A DNA stretch of 64,000 nt, taken from the NCBI RefSeq assembly GCF_025698545.1, contig NC_068570.1, positions 1,922,001 to 1,986,000 of the forward strand, in the 5' to 3' direction. Source of the stretch: Gossypium raimondii. Taxonomy: Eukaryota; Streptophyta; Magnoliopsida; Malvales; Malvaceae. Numbering within the stretch: position 1 is the stretch's first letter; each line of letters opens with the position of its first letter. The translations under genes and the position numbers were made by a program. The notes below the pieces were generated by a model, which had not been told where the DNA came from, searched no databases, and saw only the letters and a program-made list of their open reading frames with translations. Positions 1-12,385 of this stretch are shown here, piece after piece.

Positions 1-2673
1 AGAAACTGAACCTAAACAAACTAATTATTCAAGCATGAAACATGTGCATACTTATCTAATGGTCAAATATTAACATTTTGTTCATTACAAATTCATATGC
101 ATTTCTCTATAATATTATTAACCATATTCGGTCACAAATAGACAAATCATATTACACCCAATTCACATGCTCCCAACCGATCCAAATTTCATATACTTAA
201 CCATTCATCTCATCATCTATTCAGCTAGCAAATTCACTTATAAAATTGTTACCCATTTCATCATAATAATATTTATCAATTAAACACAATTGACAATTCA
301 AGAATACCTATCTCGCACGAAAACTATCATCTTTAAACTTCATATGCCAACCATTTAAACAACCACCTATTCGGTCATCCATACAACATCCAAAAATTTA
401 CACTATTTCCATATTTCAAATCTTAAGCTTAACATACTATCTCAAAATTATAATATCAAAACGACTATGTCACTTATAGCTATTCAAATGACCATCCAAC
501 TTACTCAACATATAATCATCATTTTCCATCATGAGCCGTACCTAAAAACCAACCATTCACTCATAATATATGTGTATATTTTACCATTACAAAACGAATC
601 AACATAACCAATACACAATCAAATATATATATTCATCATTTTACCTTATTACTAAGCCAAATTATACCACATTTCATACTTCCAAAATGAGCTAACTATA
701 AAGCCAATTATACATCTTACTACCTTTCCTCATTGTTGAATCATATAACCAACATTAGCATCATGATCAAAATTACTTAAAACATTTGAACCTTAGCTTT
801 AAGAACAAGCCATTTTCGTATGGCTAAATATATATACAAATTTCAAGACCAACCAAAACAAATGCTAGCCTATACATGCCATATATTCAAAGTTTCAAGC
901 TTTTAAAGTACTGAAATAGAGAACGATAGTGTGATGGACTTCCTTGACGATCCCCGAGCTCGTAACTAGCTTTCCAAAAATCTATAAAACAACGAACAAA
1001 CACACCCACAGTAAGCCTAATTTGCCTAGTAAGTCATAAGCAAATAAATTATCAAATTAATATTAGCTTAATTGTCTCAATATGACCGAACATGAACAAT
1101 CTCATGTACATAATAATCACACCTTTAACATGTATAATTCATATCATCATCTCAAGTATTATACTTACCTATTTTCATGAACATTTAATTTCGCACGTAC
1201 CTGAGCCATTTAACTCGATTTCACATTCGATCTAAACTTAACACTACCCGTTAAACCATTCAGAATCAATAAGGATACTCGGATAACTCAAAAAGCTCGT
1301 ACAATGCCTACGTCCCAGACGAGGTCTTACATGTAATCAAATATCGATGCCACTGTCCCAGACAGAGTCTTACACGTAAATCTCAATTCGATGCCGACGT
1401 CCCAGACGTGGTCTTACACGAAATCACATATCGAAATCCTATGTCATGACATATGTATCCAAACTATTCCTATGGTTCGTACGAGGCTTTCGAACGTTGT
1501 AATTCGATCGATTCAAGCTCGTAGCTATTTCTCCCATACTTATATCAATTCGGCATACACATATAAAGTTACTAAAATTCAATTCGATACAATTAAATAC
1601 ATTTTCATATGAATTTAAAAATAATTATTTACTTATGAACTTACCTCATACAGACACGAACGGATCAGAACAACTATTTGACAACCTTCGACTTTTCCCG
1701 ATCCAAATCCGATTTCTCTTTTCTTGATCTAAATAAATTTAAATCTGGCTATTTAATAACACATCTCATTTAATTCAATCCATAAACACCTAATTAGGGC
1801 ATTTACACTTTAGCCCCCAAATTTCACATTTTTGACATTTTAGTCCTTAATACAAAAATACACCAAATACACAAAATTCATCAAAATCATGCCTTAGCCG
1901 AATCTTCCTATGGTCCCTAGTAGCCCATATATTTCATTTATTTCACATTTAAGCCCCTAAATTTTCAAATTCCACAAATAAATCCCTAATTTGGATTTTT
2001 ATAAAAAACCACTTAATTAAACATGATAATCAAACATCAAAGATTTATTTTTCATCATCAAACAATAAATTCCTCACATTATCAACAATGGAAAATCTGA
2101 AATTCATCATCAAATCCGAAAATTAAAGCATGGGCTAGGTAATATACAAAGCAACGATCTCAAAAACGTAAAAATTATCGAAAACCAAACAAAATCCATA
2201 CCACAATTTGAGCTTCAAAGTGCTGAATCTTTAAAGCTTTCAAATGGTTCTTTTTCTCTTCAATATTCGGCCAAAAGATGAACATGCATGGCCATTTCTT
2301 ATTTTGTTTTATTTTAATTACATTTTATTATCCATTTACCAATATAACCTTAATGATTTAATAATAAAACCATATAATGCATGCCATTACCGTCCATTCA
2401 TGTATTCAATGGCTAAATTTCATTTTAAGGACTCCATAATTAATTAATCAAAGCAATTAAGTACTTTAACAATTAGAATGCCACTTCTACAATTTATGCG
2501 ATTAAATCCTTTTTATAAAATCGAGCACACAAACGATAAAATTTTCACACAAAATTTTCACGCATATAAATTAACATGCTGTAGACACCAAACATAATAT
2601 TAAAATATTTTTCTGACTCGAATTTGTAATCCAGAAACCACTGTCCGACTAGGGTCTAAACCGGGCTATTACA
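1..2673 (-). mobile_element. LTR of a retrotransposon, 3' part cut by the window edge
   Basis: Read on the minus strand, the segment begins at 2673 with TGTAATAGCCCGG, the same terminus type as the solo LTR at 11111 (TGTAACAGCC). It then shows the same layout: AT-rich leader, a stretch of 'ggactaaatt'-like text, then a short tandem array. That array (about 1300-1425) holds three 44-46-bp units built round GTCCCAGAC and GTCTTAC. No protein-coding domain is visible, and the small open frames here are unconvincing. The other terminus lies outside the window, so solo LTR versus part of a full element cannot be told. The plus-strand flank after 2673 is GTGAG, the expected position of one target-site copy. 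Confidence 0.72.
1300..1425. repeat. Three-unit tandem repeat inside the LTR
   Basis: Units start near 1303, 1346 and 1392. Each reads roughly ATGCC..(C/T)GTCCCAGAC..(G)GTCTTACA(C/T)G followed by 15-20 AT-rich bases. The units differ by several substitutions, so the array is not recent. It sits where the 11111 LTR has a different, 25-bp array. Confidence 0.75.
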
Positions 2674-4436
2674 GTGAGATTCGAGTTGAATAAATTTATT
2701 GAAGTTAAATAAAAAATTAAGCTGGCCATATTGAAATCTTATTGACAATATGACTAAATTCCAAGTTAAAGAACATAAATATCATATATGGTTGATAAGT
2801 CTTTTAAAACAAAATAAGGAAAAAAACAAGATAATTAGTATGATAAAAGTTGATAATTTACTTGTTTAAGGAAAATTTATCATTTTAGATTTAAAAAATA
2901 TAATTTATCATTTTATATATTTTAAAGATTTTTAAAGATTTTTTTAATAATTTTATTTTTAAACTTTTCTATAGTTATAAAAATTTGGAAATATATATAT
3001 TTTCATAAATATTGTGATTTTTTTGAATTTTTGGTTGGAATGGACTAATCTACACATTTTCGAAATTGTCAAGGACCCAACTGGTATTTGCATAAATTTG
3101 TTATACAAGTTATTCGAATTATTTGAGTTGTAAAATTCAACTTGACTCAAAACTGGAAAAATTGATGTACTTATCCGAGTTGATTTGGAAAAACCGAATA
3201 ACTGAAATAACTCAATTTGATTAACTCAAAATTTGAAAAAAAAAGATTTATTTTTAATCGAATTAAATTTTGCTTACCCCTAATAGTCAAAATGTTACAT
3301 TAAACTTGACACTAATGAGAATCGAGGTCCAGATTCAAGCTTAAATAAATAAGACATAACTCATCTCCCATGAGTGTCAAGGTCTTAAATCGGACTTGTC
3401 AAGGTCTTAAGTTGAAGTTGATTTGAAAAAACTCGTCTCTCATGTTAAACCCTAAACCCTCCAATTACACTTAATTAATTACAATGATTACTCAAATATA
3501 CTACAAATGTGTAATTACAAGATAACTTTTTAAATCATCCTAAATTTTCGAGTTGCAATCAAAACTTACCTTCTTCTTCTTTTTTGGTATTCTTTATGTC
3601 GGTTTTACTATATATATTGAAAATTCATGATTACTCTTAATAAAATTATCTCGAAAATTTCAACGTGCATTATAACTTTAAAAGTTGAAACTCTTATTAA
3701 CTAAAAAACGAAACGGAAGAGATGGGATTGGATGGGAGGTATGTACGCATGTGAGACCCAGAACCTGGCGTCGCGTCACACCACAAGGGCCACTCATCAG
3801 ATGGGCGATTAGAGCCCATTTCAAGCAACAACATTGTTCAAGCTAAGCTTGTACCATTTCATACTCCACTAGATTTATAAATTATCTTTTATTATTGTAA
3901 TTGTATTTAAAATTTGATACATTAATAATTCATATTTAGTTTTCTTTTTTGATGTTGTGTAATGATCTATCTAAAATTTCCAAGCTTATATTAAAGTTTA
4001 TTTAAAAATTTATTAAACCAAACTTAAATTAATCTTGAAAGCCCCCCTTCGTTTTTCAGCGAGCCGACCTTTGGATCGGCATCGGATGTTACGCTTGTGG
4101 TTTAGGATTTTACCCTTCCGCTTTGGCTCCTCTCTTGAGGGAGGTTCTTTGACAAAGACTTGTGTTTTTTCAGATTTGCTCGAGTTACTCATTTTTTCTA
4201 CCTAATTTGATAAATCTAATGTATTTATGGCTTCGAAGGATTTTCCAAGATGAACAAAATTGCCAATGGCAATACAACACACAAATTAACATTTATTTCT
4301 AGTGGCTGATACCATAAGATGGAGTTGGAGTCTATGATTTGGCTTGTTATTCCTAACGGTGACATTTTTTTCGACATTTTTCCCTAGGATCAAGTATTTC
4401 TTTAGGCTTTATTTCCAACATACTAGAGGATTATGA
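2674..4436. other. Intergenic, no gene recognised
   Basis: AT-rich sequence with no supported gene. A less AT-rich patch at about 4040-4180 contains 'gagccgacctttggatcggc' and looks like an old insertion, but I cannot assign it to a family. Short open frames here show no recognisable domain. Confidence 0.5.
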
Positions 4437-4785
4437 GTAAAAGTATTATAAAGGCCCTTACATTAGGAGCTTGATTGTATTTTGCCTCCTCTATTAAAAA
4501 AAATAGGACAAACTAATCCATATACGTCAGATCAAAGAGTAAATTTGTCATTATATTAAAAATTCTGTTCATTTCCATTGTTAAAAATTGGTCATTGTAC
4601 ATTAACACGAGGTATATGTGGCACACCATGTATCATTGTTTGGTTATTCTATCAGCAATGCCAATTTTTAACTGTACAAATGGATAAAATTTTTAACAAA
4701 AATAACTGATTTATTCTTTAATTTAACGTAAAAGAAATAAAATATAATCTAACCACTAGTACAAAACCTCCATGATACTTTTATC
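4437..4785. mobile_element. Fold-back MITE
   Basis: The two ends are inverted copies: left GTAAAAGTATTATAAAGG, right CCATGATACTTTTATC. Similarity continues inward for more than 100 bases, with TTGATTGTATTTTGCCTCC on the left answered by TTAGATTATATTTTATTTC on the reversed right arm. A related copy lies at 32165-32410. The element is non-coding and superfamily is uncertain because I could not define a clean target-site duplication. Confidence 0.6.
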
Positions 4786-5257
4786 AAGCTACTCTTTCGT
4801 AAACTTTGAAGAAAGAATTCTAGGGGGATTGCTTGAATCCTAATAAAAAATGAAATAGAGGAATAAAGAAAGCAACAAATTATTTTTCCCTTTCTTCTTA
4901 ACGTATTCGTAGATTGTCTTTTTCATATAGAAGAGTACAATACTAAGTATTAAACATGTAAAACAAGTTAGGTTAGCTTTAACTCAAGTCCACATGCTTT
5001 TCAACTTGAAAGCTATAACTTTTAAGGCTTGAGCTTTCTTGAAGCTATAAATCGCATTCATTATTGATTCCAACTACGCAGGAGAAAATGACAAAATTAG
5101 GGGTCCCATTCCAATACCAACAATCTGGCCCATCAAACATGGGAACTCCCTCACATGCATCCCAACTAGCTATGACATTTTGGTGCCTAATATGGTGTTT
5201 AACTTTGTTGATTCAAGCAAACTACCCTTAAATCCATAAAATCCCACTGTTTGTTTA

Positions 5258-5879
5258 GGGTTAATTTCATTGGGTTTTACTTAAATTATGATCTAAATTT
5301 TAAATTAATTTTTGAAGTTCAAAATGTGTTAATTGAGCCACAAAGTATCAATGTCACATTGATCAAGTCCTTCTGATCATTTAGCTATTAACTTAGATGT
5401 TAAATAAAACTTCATATTTGTCTTCAAGCATATTTGAAATATGTTAATTGAATTGTAAGCATGTATACCTACTTCATTAACAACTCGAATCTAATGGGTT
5501 AAAAGTTAGATAACCAAGATCAAGGTGGCAAGTCGAGGCTCCTAAAAATGGTAATTTCTTATTTAATCTCTTCAAAATTTGTAAAATTATTAATATGACG
5601 ATAAAAGTTATATTTCATTTTCCCCTTGGAAATAATCTTCCTAAATTTTATCAAAATTATATATTTTTTTAACATGTCAAATTCAAATTATCCATACTAT
5701 AGGACCACATGTTTACAATATCGTTCGTCTGATTTAAATATGCTTCATGTTAAATCTTAAGTAAAATTTAATGTCAAAATTGGTTAAGATGACAAAAGGA
5801 CCAGCGCCCGTACTTTGTGAACTCAATTAGAAAGTTTTAAAACTACAGGACCAATTTAAAATCCGAGTAAATTAACCCC
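5258..5879. mobile_element. MITE-like element with GGGTTAATTT termini
   Basis: The left end is GGGTTAATTTCATTGGGTTTT. The right end, reversed, is GGGGTTAATTTACTCGGATTTT. Internal arms share 'AATTGAG(C/T)(C/T)CACAAAGTA'. About 620 bp, no coding potential. It lies about 0.7 kb downstream of the GID2-like stop codon. No convincing target-site duplication was found. Confidence 0.55.
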
Positions 5880-6529
5880 ATTCTTAAATATTGCAATCTA
5901 ACCACTTTTTATCTCTAGATTGAGAAAAAACACAAACCCAGATTCTCATCCATGGAATGCTGCCAAAAAACCAAGCAGAAACCCTGACACTGGTTTTTTG
6001 GAAACTGGCATCTAAAATGCAATGAAGAAAAAACAAAGTACTAAACCCCAAAATTATGGGGTCTCTTACAATCTGGTCATGGGAAAAGAAATGGCAGATA
6101 CAAATTTTTGCAGTATAATCATAACAAAAACTACCAATTGGAGCCTTGTTTTTCCTTTTTCTGCCTAAACAAGCTAATCTTCCCACATCAAATCCAATCA
6201 ATACCCCCCATTTGCCACTCTTTACCCCACAAACTCATAAATGTGCTGCAGAGAACACTTTGAAAACAACAATGGAACATAATTTTTATGGAACAATTGT
6301 TTCATTTCATAATTTAACATTAGCACAGAGTAACAGATATAGTGTTCACAAAAAACCCCAAAGCTTAAGTACAAAAATTCCATAAAAAAAGAGAGAGTAA
6401 AATCCCAAACAAAAATAGAGGAAATCAATACAACAAGCAAAAACAAGCAAAACCCAAAGCTAGAAAAGTGAAATTAAAGTGATATATTTATATTTTGATC
6501 CATTTATTATATAAAACTATAAAAGTAGT

Positions 6530-6550
6530 AATTAATTAATTAATTAATTA
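6530..6550. repeat. ATTA microsatellite, 3' of the GID2-like gene
   Basis: About five tandem ATTA units lie 10 bases beyond the stop codon of the F-box gene, probably in its 3' untranslated region. It could be a length-polymorphic marker. Confidence 0.85.
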
Positions 6551-6559
6551 GAATTAGAA

Positions 6560-7048
6560 TTATCTGCCTCTGTTATTCATCTTCTCATAAAACTGAATAG
6601 AGAGAAGAGAGAGACATAGATTGACCTCATCTTTCCCCCACCGTGCCGGCGGTTTGGAGTTGATAATCTTGGGCGGAGACCAGGCGGAAGCCGAAGCGGC
6701 TTGTGGCTTGGAAAACGTCCAAAGGTAACGGGAGTGGAGCTGACGGAAGCCGCCGAGAGGCAAAACGACAGATCTAAGCTGTTGGGTTCCACAACCGATG
6801 TTAGCCCAGTGCCTGGTGCAGATCAGCTCCCAAAGCCGCTCGTCTTTGGCGGTTTGGCGCCATAGACGGCTTACACAAGAAGCCCTAGCCAAAGTCCTTG
6901 CATCGACGTGTTTGAAAACTTCGTACAAAAGATTTTCATCTAAATTCATCAACCCAGATTTTGTATCCTCAGGTTCTTCATCTTCTTTGATTTTCTTCAA
7001 TTTGTGGTCGGAGACGGTTGCCTGAGAATCTGGGGTCCTTCGTTTCAT
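6560..7048 (-). CDS. GID2: GID2/SLY1-like F-box protein (gibberellin signalling)
   Basis: A single-exon frame of 162 codons. The protein matches the GID2/SLEEPY1 family along its length: an F-box at residues about 35-78 (LDENLLYEVFKHVDARTL, then the conserved DERLWELICTRHW), a GGF motif at 99-101 and an LSL motif at 146-148 near the C-terminus. The basic KLKK at 16-19 and the acidic stretch after it form a variable N-terminus. In the family this subunit of an SCF E3 ligase binds DELLA proteins held by the GID1 receptor with gibberellin, and sends them for proteasomal degradation in the nucleus. Known members are about 150-210 aa and usually intronless, which fits. The start is the first ATG and gives the family's MKR opening. 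No frameshift or missing motif is seen. A weaker paralogue such as SNE is less likely because GGF and LSL are both present. Confidence 0.93.
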   Translation of the reverse strand: MKRRTPDSQATVSDHKLKKIKEDEEPEDTKSGLMNLDENLLYEVFKHVDARTLARASCVSRLWRQTAKDERLWELICTRHWANIGCGTQQLRSVVLPLGGFRQLHSRYLWTFSKPQAASASAWSPPKIINSKPPARWGKDEVNLCLSLLSIQFYEKMNNRGR

Positions 7049-7384
7049 TGAAGGAAAGTTAAAAAAGGCTTTGATTTTTTTGGGGGGGGTTTTTTCTTTC
7101 TAAAATCGTTTTGAGATTTGAGTTTCAGAATTGGAAATAACGAAGGAAAGAGAGGGTGGAGTGGGTGAGGGTAATAGGGATGATTTTGTTGGGTATCGAA
7201 GAAGACAAAGAGGATAAATGAATGTGGTGTTGAGAGCTGTTGACAAAATGGGGTATTTGTTTAAATTTTAATGGGGAAACTTTAATAAATATATTGATAA
7301 AAAAAGCCTTTAATAAACATATAACAAACACGGTAGTAAAAAAGATTTATGTTTTGACTTGGTTAATCCTTGGAATTCATATTA

Positions 7385-7515
7385 TTGTTAGTTTAGCACT
7401 AGAGAGGATATGAGTTTGAGTATGTTAAAACACGTATGTTAAAACACGTTTATCCTCCTAATCAAGATTGAGGACAGGTTATAAATAGTTCTAGGCTTGT
7501 AAAAAAGAAGAAGAT
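7385..7515 (+). mobile_element. SINE-like copy, family 1, partial
   Basis: It aligns by eye to the better copy at 27950-28100: 'ggatatgagtttgag' matches 'ggacatgggttcgag' (B-box region), followed by 'tatcctccta' and 'atagttctaggcttgtaaaaaag'. The A-box side is poorly kept. Confidence 0.55.
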
Positions 7516-7762
7516 GTTTTGTAAGATTGATATTGCTTCAAGTTTTGTGAAGGGTTCTTCAAAAAAAAAAAGGTTTTGGGAAGGGAGAATCGTAGATTGG
7601 GAATGGGCTATGAGTAGTTCTCGGTACTATAAAAAATTTGATGTTTTGTAATATTGATGTCGGTTAAAGTTTTGTGAAAGGGGAATGGGAGTTCTAGGAA
7701 TTTTATAGAAAAAAAAATATGTTTTCTAATATTGATGTCGGTTCAAGGTTTGTGAGTGGAGA
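7478..7762 (+). repeat. Three tandem copies of a SINE-tail unit
   Basis: Units at 7478-7554, 7604-7683 and 7684-7762 each run through a TAGTTCT-like block, an A-rich run, GATGTTTTGTAA-like text, ATTGAT(A/G)T and GTTTTGTGAAGGG. A 50-base spacer separates the first two. The first unit overlaps the SINE-like tail upstream, so the tail has been duplicated in tandem. Confidence 0.6.
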
Positions 7763-7915
7763 GAATAGCACTGAGAAAGTTTTGTCACATTTGATAGTTT
7801 AACTCGATTTAATTTCGGATTTGTTGAGGTTCAATATAATTACTAAATATCCAAGGGTCTAAAATAAACCTATAATAAATATATCAATGTTGAAAACTAC
7901 ATTGAATTTATTTTA

Positions 7916-9265
7916 AGGTAAACTATAAAACTAGTCACTCAATTATGCACTTAGTTCTATTTTAGTTACCTAACTATTAATTTTGAAATTAAATATTTTA
8001 GTCACTCTTCCGTTAGATGTTGTTAACTTAGTAATGAAAATCTAATGTGAGCTTTTTTAATGGTCTAATAACAAATTTAGCTCTTTAATGTTTACACAAT
8101 TTATGAATTTAATCCTAAATTAAAAAATTCAACAAGTTCTATCAAAAAACAACTCGACCCTCACTCACACACGACAATACTCACCCCCAAGCCCTTTCGT
8201 CAACCACCATACATGACACATCACTATTTTCAACTCACCTTCACCATCATTATTTCATCTTCTCTAAACACCAAACAAACACTGAAGCTTCCATCATCTT
8301 ACCACCCTTCTTTCAACCCAAAACCAGTAGTCAAATCCGATTGAAACAACTATAAACCTCACAATCTCACAATCTCACCCCTTTGTTGATGATGTCACCA
8401 CCACCCTTTTCCTCTCAACTCCTACGCACTACTCTCACTAACCATCTATCTGAGACCCATCGTGTTCCAAGCTTCACCATCTTTCACCATCTAACTTCTG
8501 ACCCCTAATCCAAAATCAACTCCAAAATACTTTAAAATCTCAACATTCACAACACCCTTAATACACGATAGTCACAAAACACCCAATAAACCAACAACCA
8601 TCAAGATAGAAGAGATAATAACAAAAAGAAAAAGAAGAAGTTTCTCTACTTTGAAGAGGAATACCAAGTTCCATTTAAAGTCTAGTTCAGGTGGTTCAAG
8701 TTCATCTCTCGATGATCTCAATAGTCAAAAGTTAGCTACTGACTAGGGAAGCAAGAGAAGGTTAGTATTTAGGGGAAAAGCACGAGTTAGTCCCGGAGGT
8801 GCAACCATCAGAAAAGCAACAACAACTGGTGGCGATGATTCAAAGTGGATAGTAGTTATAGATTTTCTAGAAAAAGAGAGAGAAAGAAGTAGAAAAAGTG
8901 AAATAGTAAGTAGAGAGGAGATCGAGGGTTGACAAGATGATGCGTCATGTATAATGGTTGACAAGAGGGTCGACGGTGTACTGCTAATAATGAGAGAGAG
9001 TTTAGTTGTTTCTTGATAAAATTTGTTAATTTTTTTTAAATTTAGAATCAAATTGATAAAATTTGTAAACATTGGATGGCTAAATTTGTTATTAGGCCAA
9101 TAAAAAAGCCCATGTTAGATTTCCATTACTTAGTTAACAATAACTAATGAAAGAGCGAGTAAATTTTTAATTCCAAAAAGTTGAGTGGCTAAATAAAAAA
9201 ATTAATAGTTGGGTGACTAAAATAGAATCAAGTGCATATTTGGGTGACTATTCTTATAGTTACCC
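7916..9265. mobile_element. Mutator-like non-autonomous element with long terminal inverted repeats
   Basis: The left arm starts GGTAAACTATAAAACTAGTCAC. The right arm, reversed, starts GGGTAACTATAAGAATAGTCAC. The arms match imperfectly over about 200 bases (TCTATTTTAGT, ACTCGCTC/ACTCTTCC, AATTTGTTATTAGGCC). The middle has CA-rich text on one side and GA-rich text on the other. Flanking duplication is not clean, so the ends are approximate. Same class as 55968-56695, and a truncated relative lies at 25430-25830. Small open frames inside have no recognisable domain. Confidence 0.6.
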
Positions 9266-10170
9266 TTTTTAATGCTTTGGTAAAACTCAAGCAAACTTGT
9301 CATCTTCTAAACCACTCTCTGAGGTAAGATTGTGCACTATGTCAAACAATTGTAACTATTCAACTTTGACATTTTCATTTCATTTGAAGAATCATGGATC
9401 ATTTATTTTAATACTTCTAATTATATGACATGTTCTTCTAATTTTTTTATCTTATACTCCATATTCTAGTATTTCTACAATTAAAATTGTAGATGAACCT
9501 TTAGTTATTGTTGTTGGAATAGGTTCAATATAAATCTTCAAAGATCTTACCCTTCATTTTGTTTCACATGTCCTAGCTTTAAAATGTAGTCCATTGTCCC
9601 TTGGTAAACTCATGTTTTACAATAATTATAAGGTTAATTTTTTGGGGTTGGTATGTTTGTTGTCTAAGTTAGTTTTGGCACTTTTGGCAAGTGACTCATA
9701 ATGTTTTTAAGGTTGGATTTTATCTTTTGACTATTAGTTAATTATTCTTGCTTATGCTAGTTTGATTACGTGAATTGGTTGATTAAGTGTTGATGCATGA
9801 AATGTTATGATTCAGTGATGTTTGAATGTGTTTAGATGGTTCAATTTGATGATTATATTTTGAGGTAAGTTTGGGTTTAATTTAGTAAGGTTTTGGACAC
9901 TTAGAAGTGCAAAATTTTAACCATTTGGTCAGTCTTGAGACCGCTAGAACAAATTTCATTTAAATTTTGCATTCAAGTGCATAAGGTCTCGAGACATGTT
10001 CCAAAATCTCGAGACAAGTGGTCATTATCTCGAGACAATTGTTCCTAAGTCTCGAAACAGAAGAACATCAAAGCTAAATATATATTTCCTTGCTCCAATT
10101 CTCGAGATAGGAATCATTTGTCTCGAGACATTTAAACATCGAAGCAAAAATAGGAGAACGGGAAGACTGG
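9266..10170. repeat. Old LTR-type sequence with repeated CTCGAGACA motifs
   Basis: From about 9945 to 10135 the motif (T)CTCGAGACA recurs at roughly 20-50-bp intervals, mixed with variants such as GTCTCGAAACA. The same motif recurs at 15250-15420 and 27150-27290, in each case close to an LTR-like end. I take this as a diverged LTR fragment. The first 650 bases of the interval show nothing I can name. Confidence 0.45.
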
Positions 10171-11486
10171 TGTCACATCCTGAAAATTGGGCTAGATGAA
10201 ATTGGAATAGCAGACCAAGAGATTGTCACTTTTTGACCTTTTATTTATAAACTCGTAAAATTATTTTAAGGATGAGTAATTGGCTTAATGATTAAAAACT
10301 AGTGTAATTCTCATTGAAACCTAAGTTCAAATCCCTTTGTGTGCGAAAATCTTATTTTTGTAAATTTTTGCTCCCTTCCTTAGGAGTGTCGTCCAAGCCT
10401 ATAAAACCTCTAGGTTTAAATATCAATTTTTATCACAGAAATCAACCTTTTTCATTTTATTCTTTTCTCCTTGCCACCCAACCTTTCTTCCCCTCTATTC
10501 ATCTCTGGTTTTCTTTCATAATTTCTTTCCGTTTTTCTGCCACTATTGTTGCCGCCCCTACATTCTTTTTTTTTTTGCATTCTTCACGAATCCATTGTCA
10601 CATAATTGAATTGGAAAGGGTAAGTTAATTAGGGTAAATCTGATTTTACGTTTTTTATTCCTTTCATTCTCTGTTTCCTTGTGCTGGCAGAATAAGTAAT
10701 CTTATAAATTAACTTTTGGCAAAGGCTCAGATCTGGATCTCTCGGATCTTCAGTGAAGAAAGTGGTCATCTGCATCTTTCGAGCGATCAAAAGTAGAGCA
10801 AGTGAAATTAGTTAGTTTTTATTCTTCTGTTTAAGTCGAATTCTATAGAATATCCTAGGATTGTTGCTAAACGATTTGGACTTGGTGTTAGGTACAAATC
10901 TAAACTAGTTGTAGTCGAATTTGGGGCTTTAGAGCGATGAATAACATCAGTTATTCGGAGTGTGGATTTTTCAGGTGTGTGTTCTAGCTAAAAGATGGAA
11001 AATCTAATGTGGATATTAGACCACACGACATGCCCACATGGGCGTGCGTCGCACACGGGAAGATGGCACGGTCGTGTGCCACTGTTTCGTTAAGGTTAAA
11101 GTAGGGCCACTGTAACAGCCTATTTTCAGTGAAATCAGAATAGTGATTACGAGACCACAAATCTGTAGTTGGAAATTTTAGTTTAATATTATTATATAGT
11201 CTATAGTATGATAGAAATATTGTATAAAAAATTTGTTAAAATTTTATAAAAAGGACTAAATTGCATAAAGTGCAAAGGTTGTGTTCTAATAGATAAAGGT
11301 ATTAAATAACTATAAAATCTTAAATTGGAGGTCCTTATATAGTAATTAGCCATTAAGTTTGATTTGTGGTTAAGCATGAGTAGTCATCATTGGAAATTGA
11401 ATAAATTATTAAGGTTAATTTTGGAAATTAGTGATTAAAGTTATAATAAATAAAATAAAATAAACTATTATCATCATCTTCCACCA

Positions 11487-11510
11487 AAAGAAGAAGAAGA
11501 AGAAGAAGAA
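11487..11510. repeat. AAG microsatellite in the LTR
   Basis: Eight tandem AAG units, just before the text that begins 'aacctagccatgg'. It lies within the solo LTR, so any marker made here would be multicopy. Confidence 0.85.
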
Positions 11511-12289
11511 AACCTAGCCATGGAAGCTAGAATTTGGGCAAGCTTATTTTGCTCAATTAGGTATGTATTTTCGTTCTGTTTTTGATGATTTCTATGTTTC
11601 CGGGATCGTAGTATCTTAATCTAGCTAAATCGTGGATTAATTTACAAAACTATTAAAGTATTTGAGTTTTTCTATTGATGAACATGTTTGAGTTTTGAAG
11701 TTTAATGATAGAAAATGAATGGTTGTTGTTAGATAAACAACTTTTGTAAAGAGATTTTTAGTGAAATTATCAATTAGTGGCTAAATTAAGAAAGATGATA
11801 AATTTATGGTAAAATTTATAAATTTGTGAAATATATGGGCTGCTATTAATATGTATAAAAATCAGCTAGGCTTGGGTAAGGATTAAATTGCATAAAATTC
11901 ATTTTTCGAGCCTAGGGACTAAATTACAAAGAAATTAAAAGTATAGGGAAAAATGGTAAATTTTGCCAAAATTCCATGTTGGATTAAATTGAATGAGAAT
12001 TATATTGAAATGAGTTAAATTCATTCGTATAGATCCTGTAAGACCTCGTACAGAGTTAGATTGAGGCAAAGAGAAAATATCTTATTAGTCGCCTTCGTAT
12101 CTACGTACACTTGTCGAGATAAGTTCATGTAATTAAGTTGTACATTTATATGTTTTAAATTGAATTATTTGTTTGCGAATTGTATAATTGCCATGAATAA
12201 ATACCGGTTGTATATTTAACAATTATCGAGCCCCGTTTGAATCTTAGGAATCTGTAGGATACAAATGACATGTCATTAGGGTCACCGAT

Positions 12290-12385
12290 TTCAACTCTTA
12301 TGAGCTTCCCGATACTTATCTCGTATGAGCTTTCCGTTATTCAGCTCAGAGGAGCTTACCGTTTACAACTCGTATGAGCATACAT
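12290..12385 (+). repeat. 25-bp tandem repeat, four units
   Basis: The core (A/G)(A/G/T)GAGC(T/A) followed by TNCCG or similar recurs at 12302, 12327, 12352 and 12376, a period of 24-25 bases. Units read like CAACTCGTATGAGCTTCCCG with substitutions. It occupies the LTR position where the 1-2673 copy carries 45-bp units. Confidence 0.7.

Noticed and set aside
12290..12385. CRISPR-like array of short spaced repeats
   Set aside because: Contiguous degenerate 25-bp units without unique spacers, inside a plant LTR.
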